DNA of 64,000 nucleotides from Paraspadella gotoi (Eukaryota; Chaetognatha). The position numbers and the translations under genes are program-made. Location: NCBI GenBank assembly GCA_051294375.1, contig CM119265.1, positions 17,449,172 to 17,513,171 on the forward strand, read 5' to 3'. Under the pieces are notes generated by a model. The model was not told the DNA's origin. It saw only the letters and a list, made by a program, of their open reading frames with translations, and did not search any database. Position 1 is the stretch's first letter; each line of letters begins with the position of its first letter. Positions 10,134-23,036 of this stretch are shown piece after piece.

Positions 10134-12017
10134 ATGGCCTTTTTTCTGGTTAAAAATAACTTTATCGTCGTCGTTTCTGGAAATGAATTTCGGCTTTTCG
10201 ATACAGCAACGACGACGATTGTCGCCCGCATCAGTTGCGAGGAACCACCCGAATATTCTACTGACGCTGAAAAAAATAAGGTATAAATATATCATTTTCA
10301 ATTTCTCACAGAGGGAAAACGAACAAATTCACCAAATTTTACTTTCCTTCCGTACCAGGTTTTCATTTTCTTTTTTCCCCTTTCCCCACTTGCGCTTTTG
10401 GTTATCACCTCCCTGTTAAATTCGTTTTGTTTACCACTGCCGTTTACATCTCCAAACTAAAAAAAGTGTCATGCCATCTTACGCCCCTTTTAGGATAATT
10501 TAAGACTCAATGGTGGAAATGTTTCGTTTTAATATGTAACTGGTTTTTAAAAGATTTCAAATCAAATAACGCATATCCGGCGCTTGTATCCTTAACAGTT
10601 AACTTTTTCATACCTTTTAGAACGAGGAAAACGGGGAAGTTTCTTCGATCCCTGGCCAAATCTTGTCGGCCGTCATCTCTCAATCGGGGCGCTTCCTCGC
10701 AGTCGCTGACGACCACAAGCGACTCCGGATCTGGTGCCTCTCCAAAAAGTCAGTTATAACTTTTTTCTTTGAAAACCAAGAAGTTTCTTCCTCATTCGTT
10801 TAGGACTTTCATTTCGGAGGTTTTATAATTTCTTTTTCCGTATTCCCAGCCCCCTTTTTTTGATTCACGACTCGGCCGTCGCCCGCAGAATAACGGCCAT
10901 CGCATTCACACCGGATGAAAATTTTGTTTTAGTCGCGGACAAAAACGGTGACTCCTACTCTTGGCCGGTATTGGATGTCGACTTAAAAGCTAGTGAGACT
11001 GTCAAAGCGGAATCGCCTCGTAGGTTGGTCGATATCGCTTAAAACGGGTAGTTCGAGAGGAATTTAAGGTTTAACGTTTCATTCTAGAATTTTGGGTCAT
11101 CTCGGAATGCTTCTAGACATAAAAACGTCAAACTGCGGAAAATACGTGATCACTTGCGATCGGGACGAAAAGATCAGAGTCTCGCATTTTCCTAACGCTT
11201 ACAACGTCAGAACCTTTCATCTGGCTCATTCGGAGTTTGTTTATCGGTAAGCGGCTTTTTACATCGTTTTTATTTTGTCGGTATGATAATCTAGACCCAT
11301 TTTATACATATTATTACACAGTTTATGCGTACCAAAGGATTCTGAAAAGTTTTTCTTCTCCGGGGGCGGGGATGGAAAAGTAATTTTGTGGAGTTTTGAA
11401 AGTCCAAAACCACTTATGGTCGTTAATCTCGGTCAAGGTATGTATTGTTTATTTATTCATTTGACCATATTGAATATTGACAAATTTTTTCGAAGCTACT
11501 TTTCCTTTTAGCTTTTCCTAAATTTACGGAAACTACTCTTCGAGTCAAGTGCTTAGAATATCTTGACTCTAAACTTTGCGTGGTACTCGATGAAAGCGAC
11601 GCCATTATCGTTTACGAGGCTATTTTCACGCCGACACCTCAACTTACTCTTCTCCAAACTCTCCTTATTGACAACGCCTGTGTGTTGGACATTAAGTTCC
11701 TCGGGAAGGAGAAATTAGCGGCGCTGCGATCGACGCCACCCTTTTTTCAATCGTTTCTGTTTGATGCCGAGAAGCGATCCTTCATTGCCGGCGACGATGA
11801 AGGAGGATTCCAGTTTATTGATTCCGACTTCATGGAGGCCGCGGCGAAGGTTTCGTCTCTTATCGGGATTCTCGAAAAATCTAAGATCGACAACATGAAA
11901 AGTTATTTGGAGACAAAGGAAAAGCGATTGACGGGTAATGTTGTTCGATGGGGGAAGAAAAAATCTGGCATGGGAGAGAAGGACGAAAACGTTGATGCGA
12001 AAAAAATTAAATTGTGA
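10134..12017 (+). CDS. WDR4: tRNA (guanine-N7-)-methyltransferase non-catalytic subunit WDR4
   Basis: Six exons (10134-10280, 10621-10748, 10850-11023, 11088-11246, 11322-11437, 11512-12017) give 409 residues. The protein is a WD40 propeller of the WDR4/Trm82 family, the partner that stabilises METTL1 in making m7G46 in tRNA. Recognisable blades include RFLAVADDHKRLRIW, ITAIAFTPDENFVLVADKNG, LGHLGMLLDIKTSNCGKYVI with TCDRDEKIRVS (the most conserved family segment) and FFFSGGGDGKVILW. The tail is basic (GKKKSGMGEKDENVDAKKIK). An acceptor-like TTTTCTAG lies about 20 bp upstream of the ATG, and the gene begins 180 bp after the previous stop. Confidence 0.93.
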
Positions 12018-12190
12018 TGGAACAAGTGGGGAAAACTCTGAAATCCAGTGTTAATCATTGTTTTATTTAAATTAAGGTTTTGTTCTTGTTACTTTTGAGG
12101 AATTTGTTATGCATTTATTCTTTACAGAATTTTAACTAGTTTATTAGTCTTTACTAGTCCTTGTTTCGAACATTCGAACAAACGCTCGAA

Positions 12191-13906
12191 ATGTCGGTCG
12201 AAGAATACCGTGCCGTTCTATCGCGGCTTGAGAATGTAGCCGACCGCTTGGAAGGAGCGGGCGGTGCCCCGTCCACTGTCAACGGGGCTGCCTCTCCGTC
12301 GGCTTCTCACGAGCATGTCATCAGATTCGATGACGTGCTTGACAAATTTAAGTCGTTCCAAAAGTTGTCCTTGGAAATTGGCGGCGACGTACTCACGAAG
12401 CATACGGATATGGTGTCCAAGGCTTTCAACCTAAACAGAGAGTTCATCATTATGAGCACTCAGTGCAAGCCCCCGGCAGATGACAAAGTCTTAGCAAATT
12501 TGTCGCTTTTGAAGGAACTGTCGAAAGTGCTCGGAGGTTAGTTCAGGGTTCAAAAAAATTTTACTTATATCAGTTGACTTTAAAGTCTTTTTTTTAAGAG
12601 GTGAACGATTTCCGCGAAAGAAATCGAGCCAACAAGGATTATTTCAACCACTTGTCCGCCATAAGCGAGTCCATCAGCGCCTTGGGCTGGGTAACCGTCA
12701 AGCCAACTCCAGCCCCCCACGTCAAGGAGATGGCCGATGCAGCCATTTTTTACACCAATCGTATACTCCGCGACTACAAGGAGAAGGACTCGCGCCACGC
12801 CGAGTGGACAAAAGCGTGGATCTCCATTCTCAAAGAATTGGAGGATTACATCAAGAAGTACCACACGACCGGCCTCTCCTGGAATCGCAACGGACGGGAC
12901 GCCGCAACCTACAAATGTGGCCCCACGACTGGACCCCCGGCCGGCAAGGCGCCGCCTCCTCCTCCCCCGCCCACCGTCGAGCAATTGCAAAAGTTGGAAA
13001 TTTCCTCAAAGTCGAAGCCTAGTCCCGCAGGAGACCGGGACAATCTCTTCAAGGATTTACAAAAGGGAGAAGGGATTACCGCTCATCTGCGTAAGGTCGA
13101 CCGGAGCCAGATGACGCATAAGAATCCTGAGCTTCGCGCTGGTTCTGTTGTCAAAAGCGACGACGTCAAGAAGGGATCGTCTTCGCCCAAAAAGGCGTGG
13201 GCGCCAGTGCCCGCTTCTAAACCCCCCATCGTCGAATGCCAGGGTGGAAAGAAGTGGATCGTCGAATATCAAAGCGGAAACGCCGCCGTTGTCCTCGACA
13301 ACGTAAACATGAAGCAAACTGTGTACATCTTCAAATGTGAAAATTCGACGGTTCAGGTTACAAAAACAGTGGTTTTGTTTAAATAATTTTTTTCCCTTCT
13401 GCTTATACGGCTCCCTTTCTGTTTATTTTAGGTGAAAGGCAAGATTAACTCCATTACCCTTGACTCGTGCAAGAAGGTTGGCGTTGTGTATGATGATGTG
13501 GTATCCACTGTCGACATTGTCAACTGTCAAAGCGTTCAGGTAGTGTCTAATGCAGAATAAAGCTATTTATTTTCGTCTTTATTCGTCCCCCAATTTTTGT
13601 TTCCTCCATCGGATTTCCTGAAAATGTAAATTTTTTTACAATTCGATCTTTTAAATGGCCTTTTGGCGTTCTCTCTAGGTCCAATCACAGGGTATCGTTC
13701 CGACGATCGCCGTCGCCAAAACCGATGGGTGTCAAGTTTACTTAAGTGAGAAGTCTCTTGATGCTGAAATCGTTACGTCCAAATCCTCCGAGATGAACGT
13801 CCTGGTTCCCTCGCCCAATGGCTTCGACGAATTCCCGGTTCCGGAACAATTCAAGACCACTTTCGACGGAAAAAAGTTGATCACTTCTGTCACAGACTCC
13901 GTTTAA
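12191..13906 (+). CDS. CAP1: Adenylyl cyclase-associated protein (CAP)
   Basis: Four exons (12191-12536, 12599-13356, 13432-13539, 13679-13906) give 479 residues, close to the usual 470-480. Order of parts: an N-terminal oligomerisation helix ([20 protein letters not shown]), the helical folded domain ([33 protein letters not shown]), a central proline stretch ([13 protein letters not shown]), a WH2-like segment ([20 protein letters not shown]), and the C-terminal CARP beta-helix ([35 protein letters not shown]). CAP binds G-actin and cofilin-actin, recharges actin with ATP and speeds filament turnover in the cytoplasm. The start is preceded by an acceptor-like CTTTACAG about 65 bp upstream. 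Animals usually have one or two paralogues; CAP1 versus CAP2 cannot be told here. Confidence 0.96.
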
Positions 13907-14555
13907 TTAAACTTCGGGATTTAATGACACCGAACCTGACAGCAAGATGGATAGAGCCGGATGAAATTGACGATAATTCTGATAAAAAAATATCCAGATT
14001 ATTGTGAGAAAAAAAAAATTCCATATTTATGATGTTCTTCCAAACGCCATCCTTTGAATGATCTTCTCCTATCCGCTTTAAACGTTTTAGGCTTTCTGCT
14101 GGCGGTACTTCCATTCCACACTGTAGTGTTTTCCTAAGTTTTGATGAGTCCGCAAATGATTTTATTTATACACTGTTACTAATCACGCACATTCCTTTTT
14201 TTTGGTTCTTAGATCAAAGCATATGTTTTTGGGTTTTATTCTTCGTCACTCGTATTGTACGCAGTCTTTTATTTTGCATGAAGATTTATTAGGTGAAAAT
14301 GAACAAATTCTTGGCTTTGGTAAATTGTACGTAATTTTTTTTTTTCAAGTTTTTTTTAACTTTCCCGCTTGTGGAATGAAGCTGTTTCTAAATGTTTCCT
14401 GAATATATTTCTAAAAATAAATTTTTTTTACCGCCTTCGCTTATTTTTTTCTTCTATATTTTTAATAAAAAGTTAGACGAACGAACAACTTAACATGAAC
14501 TTTTCTGTGACTTGAGACGACGCTATCGCTGAAGAAAGAAAGAAGGACCAGAAAT

Positions 14556-17138
14556 ATGGCTCAGGCAGATGTCGACGAGGCGTCGGAACTATTGAAAAAT
14601 CTCGTCTCTTCGTCTGAAACGAAAGACGATGGAGCCGAAGATGGGTTCGTCGTCGTCGCCCTACAGATAATCGAAAACTTGCACAGATTCCGAGACGAGT
14701 ATTTCGAGTCCCACTCTCTTCTCCACGCTGCCAAAAAGAAGGACGATGTTGAGGAAGAGATAGAAAAGTCGCTTGTCGAGCTCCAGAGATTGTTCGAGAC
14801 ACGAGGAGACAGATGCCATCAAGCGTTTTATTTGACTCTTAGGGGAAGAATTAATAATGTTAGACAAGTAAGTGCGCTTTGTCCAGTGCCCACTGCCCAG
14901 TTACCAGGATTCTTTTTTAATAATCCCAATTGTGATTATCATTTCCTCGAGATTGCTGGCGAATCTATTCTGATCTATTATTTGTATCATTTCTTAGAAT
15001 TACTCTGAAGAAGCTTTTAATGACCTGTCAAAAGCAATTAAATTGGATCCTGAATTGAGCGAAGCTTGGAATGCTTTAGGAGAGTGTTATTGGCAAAAGG
15101 GTGAGATGGAGGAAGCTAAAAATTGTTTTGAAGGTAATTACTACAATGTGTACTACATTGTCATTGATTTAGAATTTTAAATTTTACTCGGTAAGAATAA
15201 AAAACCTTACTGCTTTTTATTAAGTATAATAATATTAAGTTTTTGACATTAAAACTTAGTACTTAAACAAAGACTAAGATTTACAAAATAGTTTTCATTT
15301 AATTTAATTCTAAATATTTTATCAGGATCTCTGAAACACTCAAAGAACAAGCTCGCCTTACGTAATTTATCTATTACTCTTCGACAACTGATTCATAAGC
15401 AATCTGATGAATTAGATCAGGTATTTCGAAGGAGAAACTATCGCACTTTTCCCGATACAATTTTTTAAAGCTCCGCTTTCGTTTTGAAAGGAGGAGAAAA
15501 TCAAGATGATATTTTTGAGTCTGGAGAAGGCGAAAGAAGCGGTCCAACTTGACACGAAAGACGGAATGTCCTGGAACGTTTTAGGAACAGCCTACCTCAG
15601 CCTTTTTTTCGCTTCCAACCAAAGGTTTATTGTTTATTCATAGTTTCCGGTCAGTCAGTCAGTCTGAAAAGATAATTTTTATCTATTAGTCAATTTTTAG
15701 TAAGAACTATATTTGGCATTGTTTTATCTTTAATTTTACTTTTACTTTTTTTAATTGACATAATTTTACTATTTTTCATATAGATTGTCAAACTATTAGA
15801 AATTATGAAAATATTTTAAAGATTTATCTCGTAAAAAAGAAAACGGGCTCAAAAACAATTTTTAGTAAATCTTTTCGCTTTTAAACCACCAAAGTTAGGG
15901 GCACGATAGCTTATTTATTATTTATTAATTTTTAGTTTGTTTTTTTATATGAAATTAGTACCTGGTTTTTAATCAGGATTGTATTATCAAATATTTATAT
16001 GCTTCTGTGCGTCAAAAATATATTTAAAAAATACTGTATGTAAAAATCGATTCAGTAGTAAGATAAAAAAATATTGTGTAAATGATAAATTCGGTCATAC
16101 TCAGTCTTAGTGTTTCGTGAGGTAGAAATCAAGCAGCAGTAGAATGGAACAAAAGTGAAAAAGGAAAGATTAAGGGTAGAAATCGAGGATGGATAACTGG
16201 GTGTTTGCTAATTAAACTCGTTATCCCGTTGTGCCTCATTCCATAATTCTTTTTTTGATATCATCGACAATGACGGTCCAGTCCAAAAACGTTGAGACAG
16301 TGCCTTTCCGCATACGCCCAAGCAGAGAAATATCCCGCCTTGAGAAACAATCCTGACCTTCATTACAACCGAGCGATGGCATACAAATACATGGAAGAAT
16401 ATAAAAACTCCGTTCTTGGCTTTCACATGGCTCTATGTTTAGAACCTGGTAAGGTTCCGTTGACGCTTTCCTCGATTTGATAATGACGATAATGACGATT
16501 TTTTAACTCGAACAGGCTGGAAGGAGGCCGAAGAAAACCGCAACAACATTTTGGATTTTCTCCGGAAAATTCAAGAGCAAGTAAACACCCGTGGAAAGAT
16601 CAAGGGCAAAAAATTGACGGCGTTCGTGTCGGCGTTAAAACTAGAAACGGCGCTGGGCCCATTCGCCGGTGGATCCTTCTCCAACAACGGAAATTCAATC
16701 GATCTCAATTATGTCCCTTTCTCAGAGTTGAAGCAGGGAGATAACTCTAACCGGGTCGTCGTTGGTCGCGTCGCTTCCTCCGTCAGCAACGACTGCATCA
16801 CCGCCTTCGCCTTTACCCTCATCGACGTCGAGAAGAGTTGCGTTGCCGTGACGATGTACAATTTGCGCGCGGGTGCCGGCGTTATTATCGGCGATTCTGT
16901 CGCCATCGCGGAACCCTTTATGGAAAGAGTGAGCTTCGAATTTGATCCGGACCAAGTGGCCGGCGCCGGGTCCCTGGCTGCGCAGAGCGTTAACAAAACG
17001 CGTGTCGAGTTCATCTCCCTTCGGGTTTCGAGCCCGCTGCTTGTCGTCGTCAACGGAAGAAAGTGGGGTCGAGACAAGGAGTCCTTCACCGAGCTCAGGG
17101 TCAACAGTCAGCCCGACCCCACATCGTGGACCAAATAG
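14556..17138 (+). CDS. TTC5: Tetratricopeptide repeat protein 5 (TTC5/Strap)
   Basis: Six exons (14556-14867, 14998-15133, 15326-15420, 15491-15624, 16282-16448, 16516-17138) give 488 residues. TPR helices are visible: [37 protein letters not shown] and [18 protein letters not shown]. The family-specific LSAYAQAEK follows, then a C-terminal OB-fold domain with [14 protein letters not shown] and [13 protein letters not shown]. Known roles of TTC5 are as a p300/JMY cofactor in p53 response and as the factor that recognises nascent tubulin to trigger tubulin mRNA decay. The nascent-tubulin role is interesting next to a TTLL12-like gene, but no functional link is shown here. Intron 4 (15625-16281) is the longest and I see nothing in it beyond AT-rich sequence. 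Confidence 0.93.
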
Positions 17139-17477
17139 TTTTCGATTGTTTTGCGGAGAGACGACGTATTTAATCTTTATTTTTTTCGCCCATTCCGCTC
17201 TCTCTCTCTCTCCTATTTATAAAAAAAATTGAAAATTGTTTTCCTAGATTTTACTGTTGTAAAATGTTTATGCATACCTTTTTTACATTTTCAAATTTTA
17301 TAAAAACAATTTTAAAAGCGGAACCCGAAGAAAAAGGGCCGACTTCTTAAACAACTGTCATTTATAATTTTATTTCAATCTATAACATCTGCGCGTGCGT
17401 TTTAATTGATTTTTTATATGTAACTCTTTATAGATGGACCATCTTTGTAGCCAGTGTGCGTCAGTATTTATATCGTA

Positions 17478-20400
17478 ATGAGTGTCAAGGCTTTCGAATT
17501 GGTTCCGGCCATCGCGCGGGAACAACTGATCGGTGACAAGTCTTCTAACACCTCAATTGTCTCCGTGGAATGCAGCGGTGCGGACTTTTACATTGGCGCC
17601 AGCGATGGATCTATCATTCGTTATCGAATGGAAGAAACCAATAGCGCGGATCGACCTGGGGTCAAGGCCACGAAAGTGAGGGCTTGTCGTTTTTAACTTT
17701 AATTAATTAATTAGTTAATTTCCAACACAATTAAATGACAAAACGCTTTTTTTCACAATCCAAGATTGCCCTTAAATTCTTGCCTCAAAAGAAGCCAATC
17801 TGCCATCTCTGCTGCGCGTCGGCCATCGAGCGTTTGCTGGTGTTGACCGACAATTCCGTGATCGTCCTGAATTCAACGTCGCTGGAGAATCTCTCCGGCG
17901 TCGGGGGGATGCGTCACATTAAAGGAGCCGCCTCTTTTTGTCTCAACGAAAATCCCGTTTCGGACGACCCTTTCGCCGTTTACATTTGCGTCGCATTGCT
18001 GAAAAAGAAAGCCATTCAATTATTAAGGTTAGAGCTTGATAGAAACATGAAGAAAAAATGCCTGTCTCACTAATTTCTAAATTTTTCAGCGTTTCCACAG
18101 ATAAAGTCGTTCCTCTGTTAGAAAAGAGTTTACCCGACTTTCCGTTGCGAGTGGCTTGGGACGGAAACTTCATTTGTGCTGCTTTGACAGCTCAATATGT
18201 CATGATATCCATTGGTAAAAACCTTTAGAATATTTATACAGTATTATTGTATATGTTATTACTTTACTCATCTAATGCTGTTTAATTTTTTTAAGACTTG
18301 AAACTCTGCAGGGGAAACCCTCAGGGGGGTGTCTCCGCCAAAACCCAGGAACTTTTTCCTTATGACCCCGAACGCACGAATCCGATCGTGAAGCGCATCG
18401 CCAAAGAAGAATTTCTTCTTGGCGGTCCGAACGCTCTTGGAATGTTCGTCACTGGAGAAGGCATTTCTCAACGTCCCCCACTTCAAGTACAGAAAACTTT
18501 GATAAATGACTAATTTTTGCTAAATTAGAAATAGACATTGATAGTTAATGGATAGTCGGTAAAACCGCCTCCCATAATTTTTTTTCAGAGGCATAAGCAG
18601 GAAATGTTTATATTCGATTTTATTCGAATTCAACAAGGTTGATTCAGTACAATAATCATCAACAAACATAGACTAAGTCTGAGCGAACGAAAACATAATA
18701 AAATAGAACAAAAAATTAATTAATTAAATTTATTAATTAAAACGTAAACAATTAAAAATTGTTCTTATGTTGTAAAAAACGGAACAAGTTTCTGAATTTT
18801 TTTCATTGTATAAATCTTTGATATAAAGGTTTTCTTACGATTATTAAAAATAGTAGATAGGTCTTGGTATCCAAACATACTCCTAAGTTCTCTCACACTT
18901 TCCAATCGATTATATCCAAATATCTTTCGAACACCATCATTAACAGCCACATTAAGTCTGTTCATATTACGTACGGAAAAAGTTTTTAATTCACAACCAT
19001 AAAGGAGAACCAGAACATGCTTGCTTTAGTGTTTACCGAGTGGGGCGATGGTTTTCACGATTATAGTCGGGTTTTTTTTCCCTAAGTGGTCGACTCGGTT
19101 AATTTCGGTGGCATTTTCCCACCCTTACGTCCTGGCTCTGAACGACGAGTTTGTCACTGTTCACTCGATCTTGGACTTCGCGCAAAAGCAAGCTCTTCCT
19201 TTTATTGGCGGCGTCGTCCTGGGAGATTTCGATGGGAAGTTGTTCATCGCCTCGCCTAGGTACCCGATTAACGAACAAGCATAAATAATAAATAATTAAT
19301 AAGGGCCCCATTGCGTATTTGCTTACATAGATTTTTTAAAAATTTTTAGAGAAATTTATGCGCTACTTCCAGTTTCGTGGGAAAAACAGGTCCAAGGATT
19401 GTTGGAAGATGGGAGGGTGGAGGAAGCGTTGGAGTTGGCGAAAAACTCACGGTGATTTGAATTTGCAAAATTTGTACGTTATAGAGCGAAAAAAACCTAA
19501 TAGCAAAAATATTTTTTTATCTCGCACAAGAGATTCGTTTTATTTTTGTTATAGATTTCATTCGACGTCTATAAGCGCAATTAACGTTCTAAATCGGGTT
19601 CGCCTCAAGGCCGGATTCATCCGTTTTCGCGATTGTGACTTTGACGGCGCGAAACAGCTTTTTCGTGAGTGTTTTTATTATTACTAAATAATAATTCAAC
19701 TAATAATAGAGATATTATTTTATTTCAAACGTCTTTCAAATAATAGCTGACAGTTGATTCCATCTTTTTCTACTTTGAATCGCGATACAGACGAAGGGGA
19801 GCTGGATGTTCGCGAGTTGATCAGCTTGTTTCCGCTTCTGCTTCCTTCTGACTCGGACTTTACTCGTAGCGTGCCGCCGTTGCATGAGATTGCGGACGTG
19901 ACCCAGATAGCTCGAAACGACGCGGACAAGCTCAAAGCCTTTCGAAGCTTTATCATAGATTACCTTGTCGATTTGAGGTTGTCTAATCAAATGACCCTCT
20001 TTAACTTACCCCTTTTTCGTGGTTTTTTACATCGTTTTTTACTTTCCTTGAACAGGAATTTACATGCGCGTCATCCCCTGGCTCGCGAAATCAATACTGC
20101 GTTGGTGAAGCTTTATGCAGAGCTGCCCGAAGGGACGAACAATGTTGAATCGTTGTTGAAGGAAATCGGCAAGATTGAAGCGACTGAATCCGAAATTGAT
20201 CTCGACTACATTGGTTAGATAATTACTAATTAAAGATTGAAGGAATTGCTTTTGAAAATCGAGACATGACCGAACGGGCGGGCACTCAGGTTGCGAACAG
20301 TGGCTCCTATTTCGGGAGAAGCATCACCTGGCGGCGATGTTGGCGATGAGTCGCGGCAATCATGAAACGGCCATCAGGACCTGGGTACGACTCACCGAAG

Positions 20401-21914
20401 GAGATCTCGTCGATGACTCTTTTCCAGGTCCTTCTCTTGGTAACGTATGTTTTTTGGGCCTAATATACACAAATTTTAAATTTACTTAATGATAAAACAT
20501 GCAAAGTCAAGTTTTTTAATGGAATGGATATTCTCATTGTGATGATTTTCTCCTATAAAAAAATTCGGTTTTAACTTTCAGGTCTGGAATTCGTTGTTGA
20601 TCAGATTTGTTCGGTTCCTAACGTACAATTGATGATGCGTTATTCTGACTGGGCTCTTTCCAAAGATCAGTTATTGGGCGTCAACATATTCACCCGGCGA
20701 CCTATAGGTTTGCTAACGACATTTATGTATTTATGTATATTTGTGATATAAATTTTTAGACTTAACATATCCAGACGAAAGTCATACAACGGAAGAAACT
20801 TTCAAACCATCGGTCGTCATTAAGCGATTACACAACAGGTTTCCTTGTTTATTTTAACATTTATGTTAGCTATTAAATTTCTAAGTTACAATTTAATTTG
20901 GTTTTTCCAGATTCCCGTTTGCACTCGTTAAATACCTGGAGCACGTCATATTCGAAAAAAAGATTGAGAGTGAGGAATTCCACACTCATTTAGCATTGAT
21001 TTATATAGAACAAATTTTGGACCACGACAAAGTTCGGAACGCCTCGGTGGTATCCGCTCTGCACGAAAAACTTAGATTTTTGTTACAATCGTCGAATACA
21101 CTGCGTCTTCAATTGCTTCTCGGCAAAATAAGAAATTACAAAGGTAATTTGGTCGATCTAAGTGGTTTAATGGTAATTCATCGTTTTTCTCAAAAAACCA
21201 GGCTTCGATTTCGAGGAAGCTATACTCTTCGGGAAAATTGGGGACTACACTAGCGCCTTAAAGATTTTCGTTCACCGATTAAAAAATGTAGAAGGCGCCG
21301 AAGCGTTTTGCCGTGAGTTGGCGGCACACAGCAGTGAACCGGAACAAACCTATAGGAAACTTGTCACCCATCTGCTTCACGTCTATCTCGACCCCTCTCT
21401 CGAGTAATGATTGATGTGTGGCTTTAATCATCGTATGCTCTTAAAATAAATAATTTTAAACAGGCCGGCGGATCGTGATCTCCTTGCCGCACCAGCGATT
21501 CATCTTCTCAATCATAGCGAAGCGTTTTCCTCCGGTGGTGTCAGCGACATCGCTAAAATCTTAGAAACGATTCCGGACAATTGGAGCGTAACACTCTTAG
21601 CCCCCTTTTTTTTGCGTACAGTACGCTCTTCTTTGCATCACAAGCGAATGGCGAAAATTGGATGCAATATTGCTATTACTCATCGCAATAACTTACAAAC
21701 CGATTTGCTTCGTCTGAAACAAGGAAACGGCTTCTCTTTAGAACTAGGCGCGCAGTGTTGCGTTTGCGGAGAGTCGTTGTTGCCCAAAAACGAAGACGAC
21801 GATCCCAGGCCTACGATGGAGCTGCACAAATATCCAAATGGCGTCGTTACCCACGCCGCATGCGGGACGCGAGACCGTAAAACTTGTCCGATGACGGGTC
21901 AAACATTTTCTTAA
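17478..21914 (+). CDS. TGFBRAP1: TGF-beta receptor-associated protein 1 (Vps3-like CORVET subunit)
   Basis: Fifteen exons join in phase: 17478-17675, 17765-18027, 18090-18214, 18296-18486, 19087-19259, 19350-19451, 19555-19664, 19791-19977, 20056-20213, 20290-20439, 20582-20707, 20760-20838, 20911-21143, 21202-21403, 21464-21914; 915 residues. The start MSVKAFELVPAI and the CNH-type N-terminal propeller (HIKGAASFCLNENPVSDDP, IVKRIAKEEFLLGGPNALGM) fit the family, as do the helical-repeat segments (ELDVRELISLFPLLLPSDS, LVKYLEHVI, THLALIYIEQIL) and the C-terminal zinc-binding motif (CCVCGE ... THAACG). TGFBRAP1 is the endosomal CORVET subunit for Rab5-dependent fusion and also binds TGF-beta receptors and Smad4. 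Intron 4 holds a retrotransposon fragment on the other strand. Confidence 0.95.
18590..19035 (-). mobile_element. Non-LTR retrotransposon reverse-transcriptase C-terminal fragment
   Basis: The minus strand from about 19020 to 18765 reads VLLYGCELKTFSVRNMNRLN, then VNDGVRKIFGYNRLESV, then a segment ending RKKTFISKIY. This pattern (LLYG-x-E-L, then N-x-x-x-R-x-I-F-G) is the usual C-terminal end of CR1/L2/Jockey-type reverse transcriptases. Only this terminal ~85 residues and probable 3' UTR are left. It lies in intron 4 of TGFBRAP1, opposite to the gene, so it is a 5'-truncated dead copy. Boundaries are estimates. Confidence 0.6.
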
Positions 21915-21986
21915 ATATCTTTCTCGTCCGACTCACCATTCCTTATTTCGTTTGTCCTACCTTTTCCTACCTTTTTTTTTCTGAAG

Positions 21987-22931
21987 ATGTTTGTGCGACA
22001 TACGATCTTTGCCTTGAGCGGCATTTGCCTCCGAAGTCAACCCTCGTTTTCGACTCGGATTCGAACGATGGCCTCTGGTTACAACTTTGAAACGCTACTA
22101 GTGACAAAGCTTTCTGAGGGCGTTTTCGAAGTAAAGCTCAACCGGCCTGCGAAACTAAACGCCATGAACAAAAAATTTTGGTTCGAAATGCCGGAATGCT
22201 TCGATGCCATCGCAGAAGACAAAGAATGTCGTGCTGTAGTCATTCGAGGGGAAGGACGCGCCTTCACCGCCGGTCTCGATTTAAGCGACTCTTCCATGAT
22301 GCAGTCGCTCTCCGGTTTCTCTGGCGATGAAGATGGCGAGGATGATGGTCCAGATGTCGGTCGAAAAGCCTTCAGTCTTCGCAAAACCATCCTTAAGTTT
22401 CAAGATTCCTTCAACGCCATCGAGCGATGTCCTAAACCAGTGGTCGCGGCAGTTCACGGCCCGTGCATCGGCGCCGGCGTCGATCTCATCACCGCCTGTG
22501 ACATCCGGTATTGCTCACGTGACGCATTTTTCGTCGTTAAAGAGGTTGATATAGGACTCGCTGCCGACGTCGGCACGCTGCAACGTCTGCCGAGAATCGT
22601 CGGGAACGATTCGCTCGTTCGCGAACTCGCCTACACCGCTCGACGATTGCTGGCCGACGAAGCGTACCGTTTCGGGCTTGTGAGCAAGGTCCTCGATGAT
22701 GCGGAAAAGGTCGCCGAGGAAGCGCGAAGTCTGGCCGCAGATATCGCCTCCAAGTCACCCATCGCAGTTCAGGGGACAAAGATGAACTTCGTCTACTCGC
22801 GGGATCACACCGTTGTAAACGGTCTTCATTACATGGCAGCATGGAACTCTGTCATGCTGCAGAGTGAAGACCTTATGAAGGCCGCGGTTGGCTCAATGAC
22901 TAAGGAAACTCCGGAATTCAAAAAACTGTAA
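21987..22931 (+). CDS. ECH1: Delta(3,5)-delta(2,4)-dienoyl-CoA isomerase-like enoyl-CoA hydratase family protein
   Basis: A single-exon ORF of 314 residues. The first ~27 residues (MFVRHTIFALSGICLRSQ) are a likely mitochondrial presequence; a second in-frame ATG (MASGYN) lies at 22068. The crotonase core is complete: LNRPAKLNAMNKKFW, AFTAGLDLSD, the oxyanion segment VHGPCIGAGVDLITACDIRY, and EVDIGLAADVGTLQRLPR with the acidic residues characteristic of ECH1 rather than of ordinary hydratases. The protein ends KKL, only a weak peroxisomal signal. ECH1 moves double bonds in unsaturated fatty acyl-CoA during beta-oxidation. A strong acceptor-like tract (TTTTTTTTTCTGAAG) abuts the ATG, 73 bp after the TGFBRAP1 stop. 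Confidence 0.93.
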   Translation: MFVRHTIFALSGICLRSQPSFSTRIRTMASGYNFETLLVTKLSEGVFEVKLNRPAKLNAMNKKFWFEMPECFDAIAEDKECRAVVIRGEGRAFTAGLDLSDSSMMQSLSGFSGDEDGEDDGPDVGRKAFSLRKTILKFQDSFNAIERCPKPVVAAVHGPCIGAGVDLITACDIRYCSRDAFFVVKEVDIGLAADVGTLQRLPRIVGNDSLVRELAYTARRLLADEAYRFGLVSKVLDDAEKVAEEARSLAADIASKSPIAVQGTKMNFVYSRDHTVVNGLHYMAAWNSVMLQSEDLMKAAVGSMTKETPEFKKL

Positions 22932-23036
22932 TTTTCTTTCAGAAGGCGGAATTCGGTTGCTTTTGATATAATTCTTAATATTGGCCTTTTAGTTGTTTTT
23001 AATGATCTAGCGCGAACTCGACGTCCCTGCCTCAAA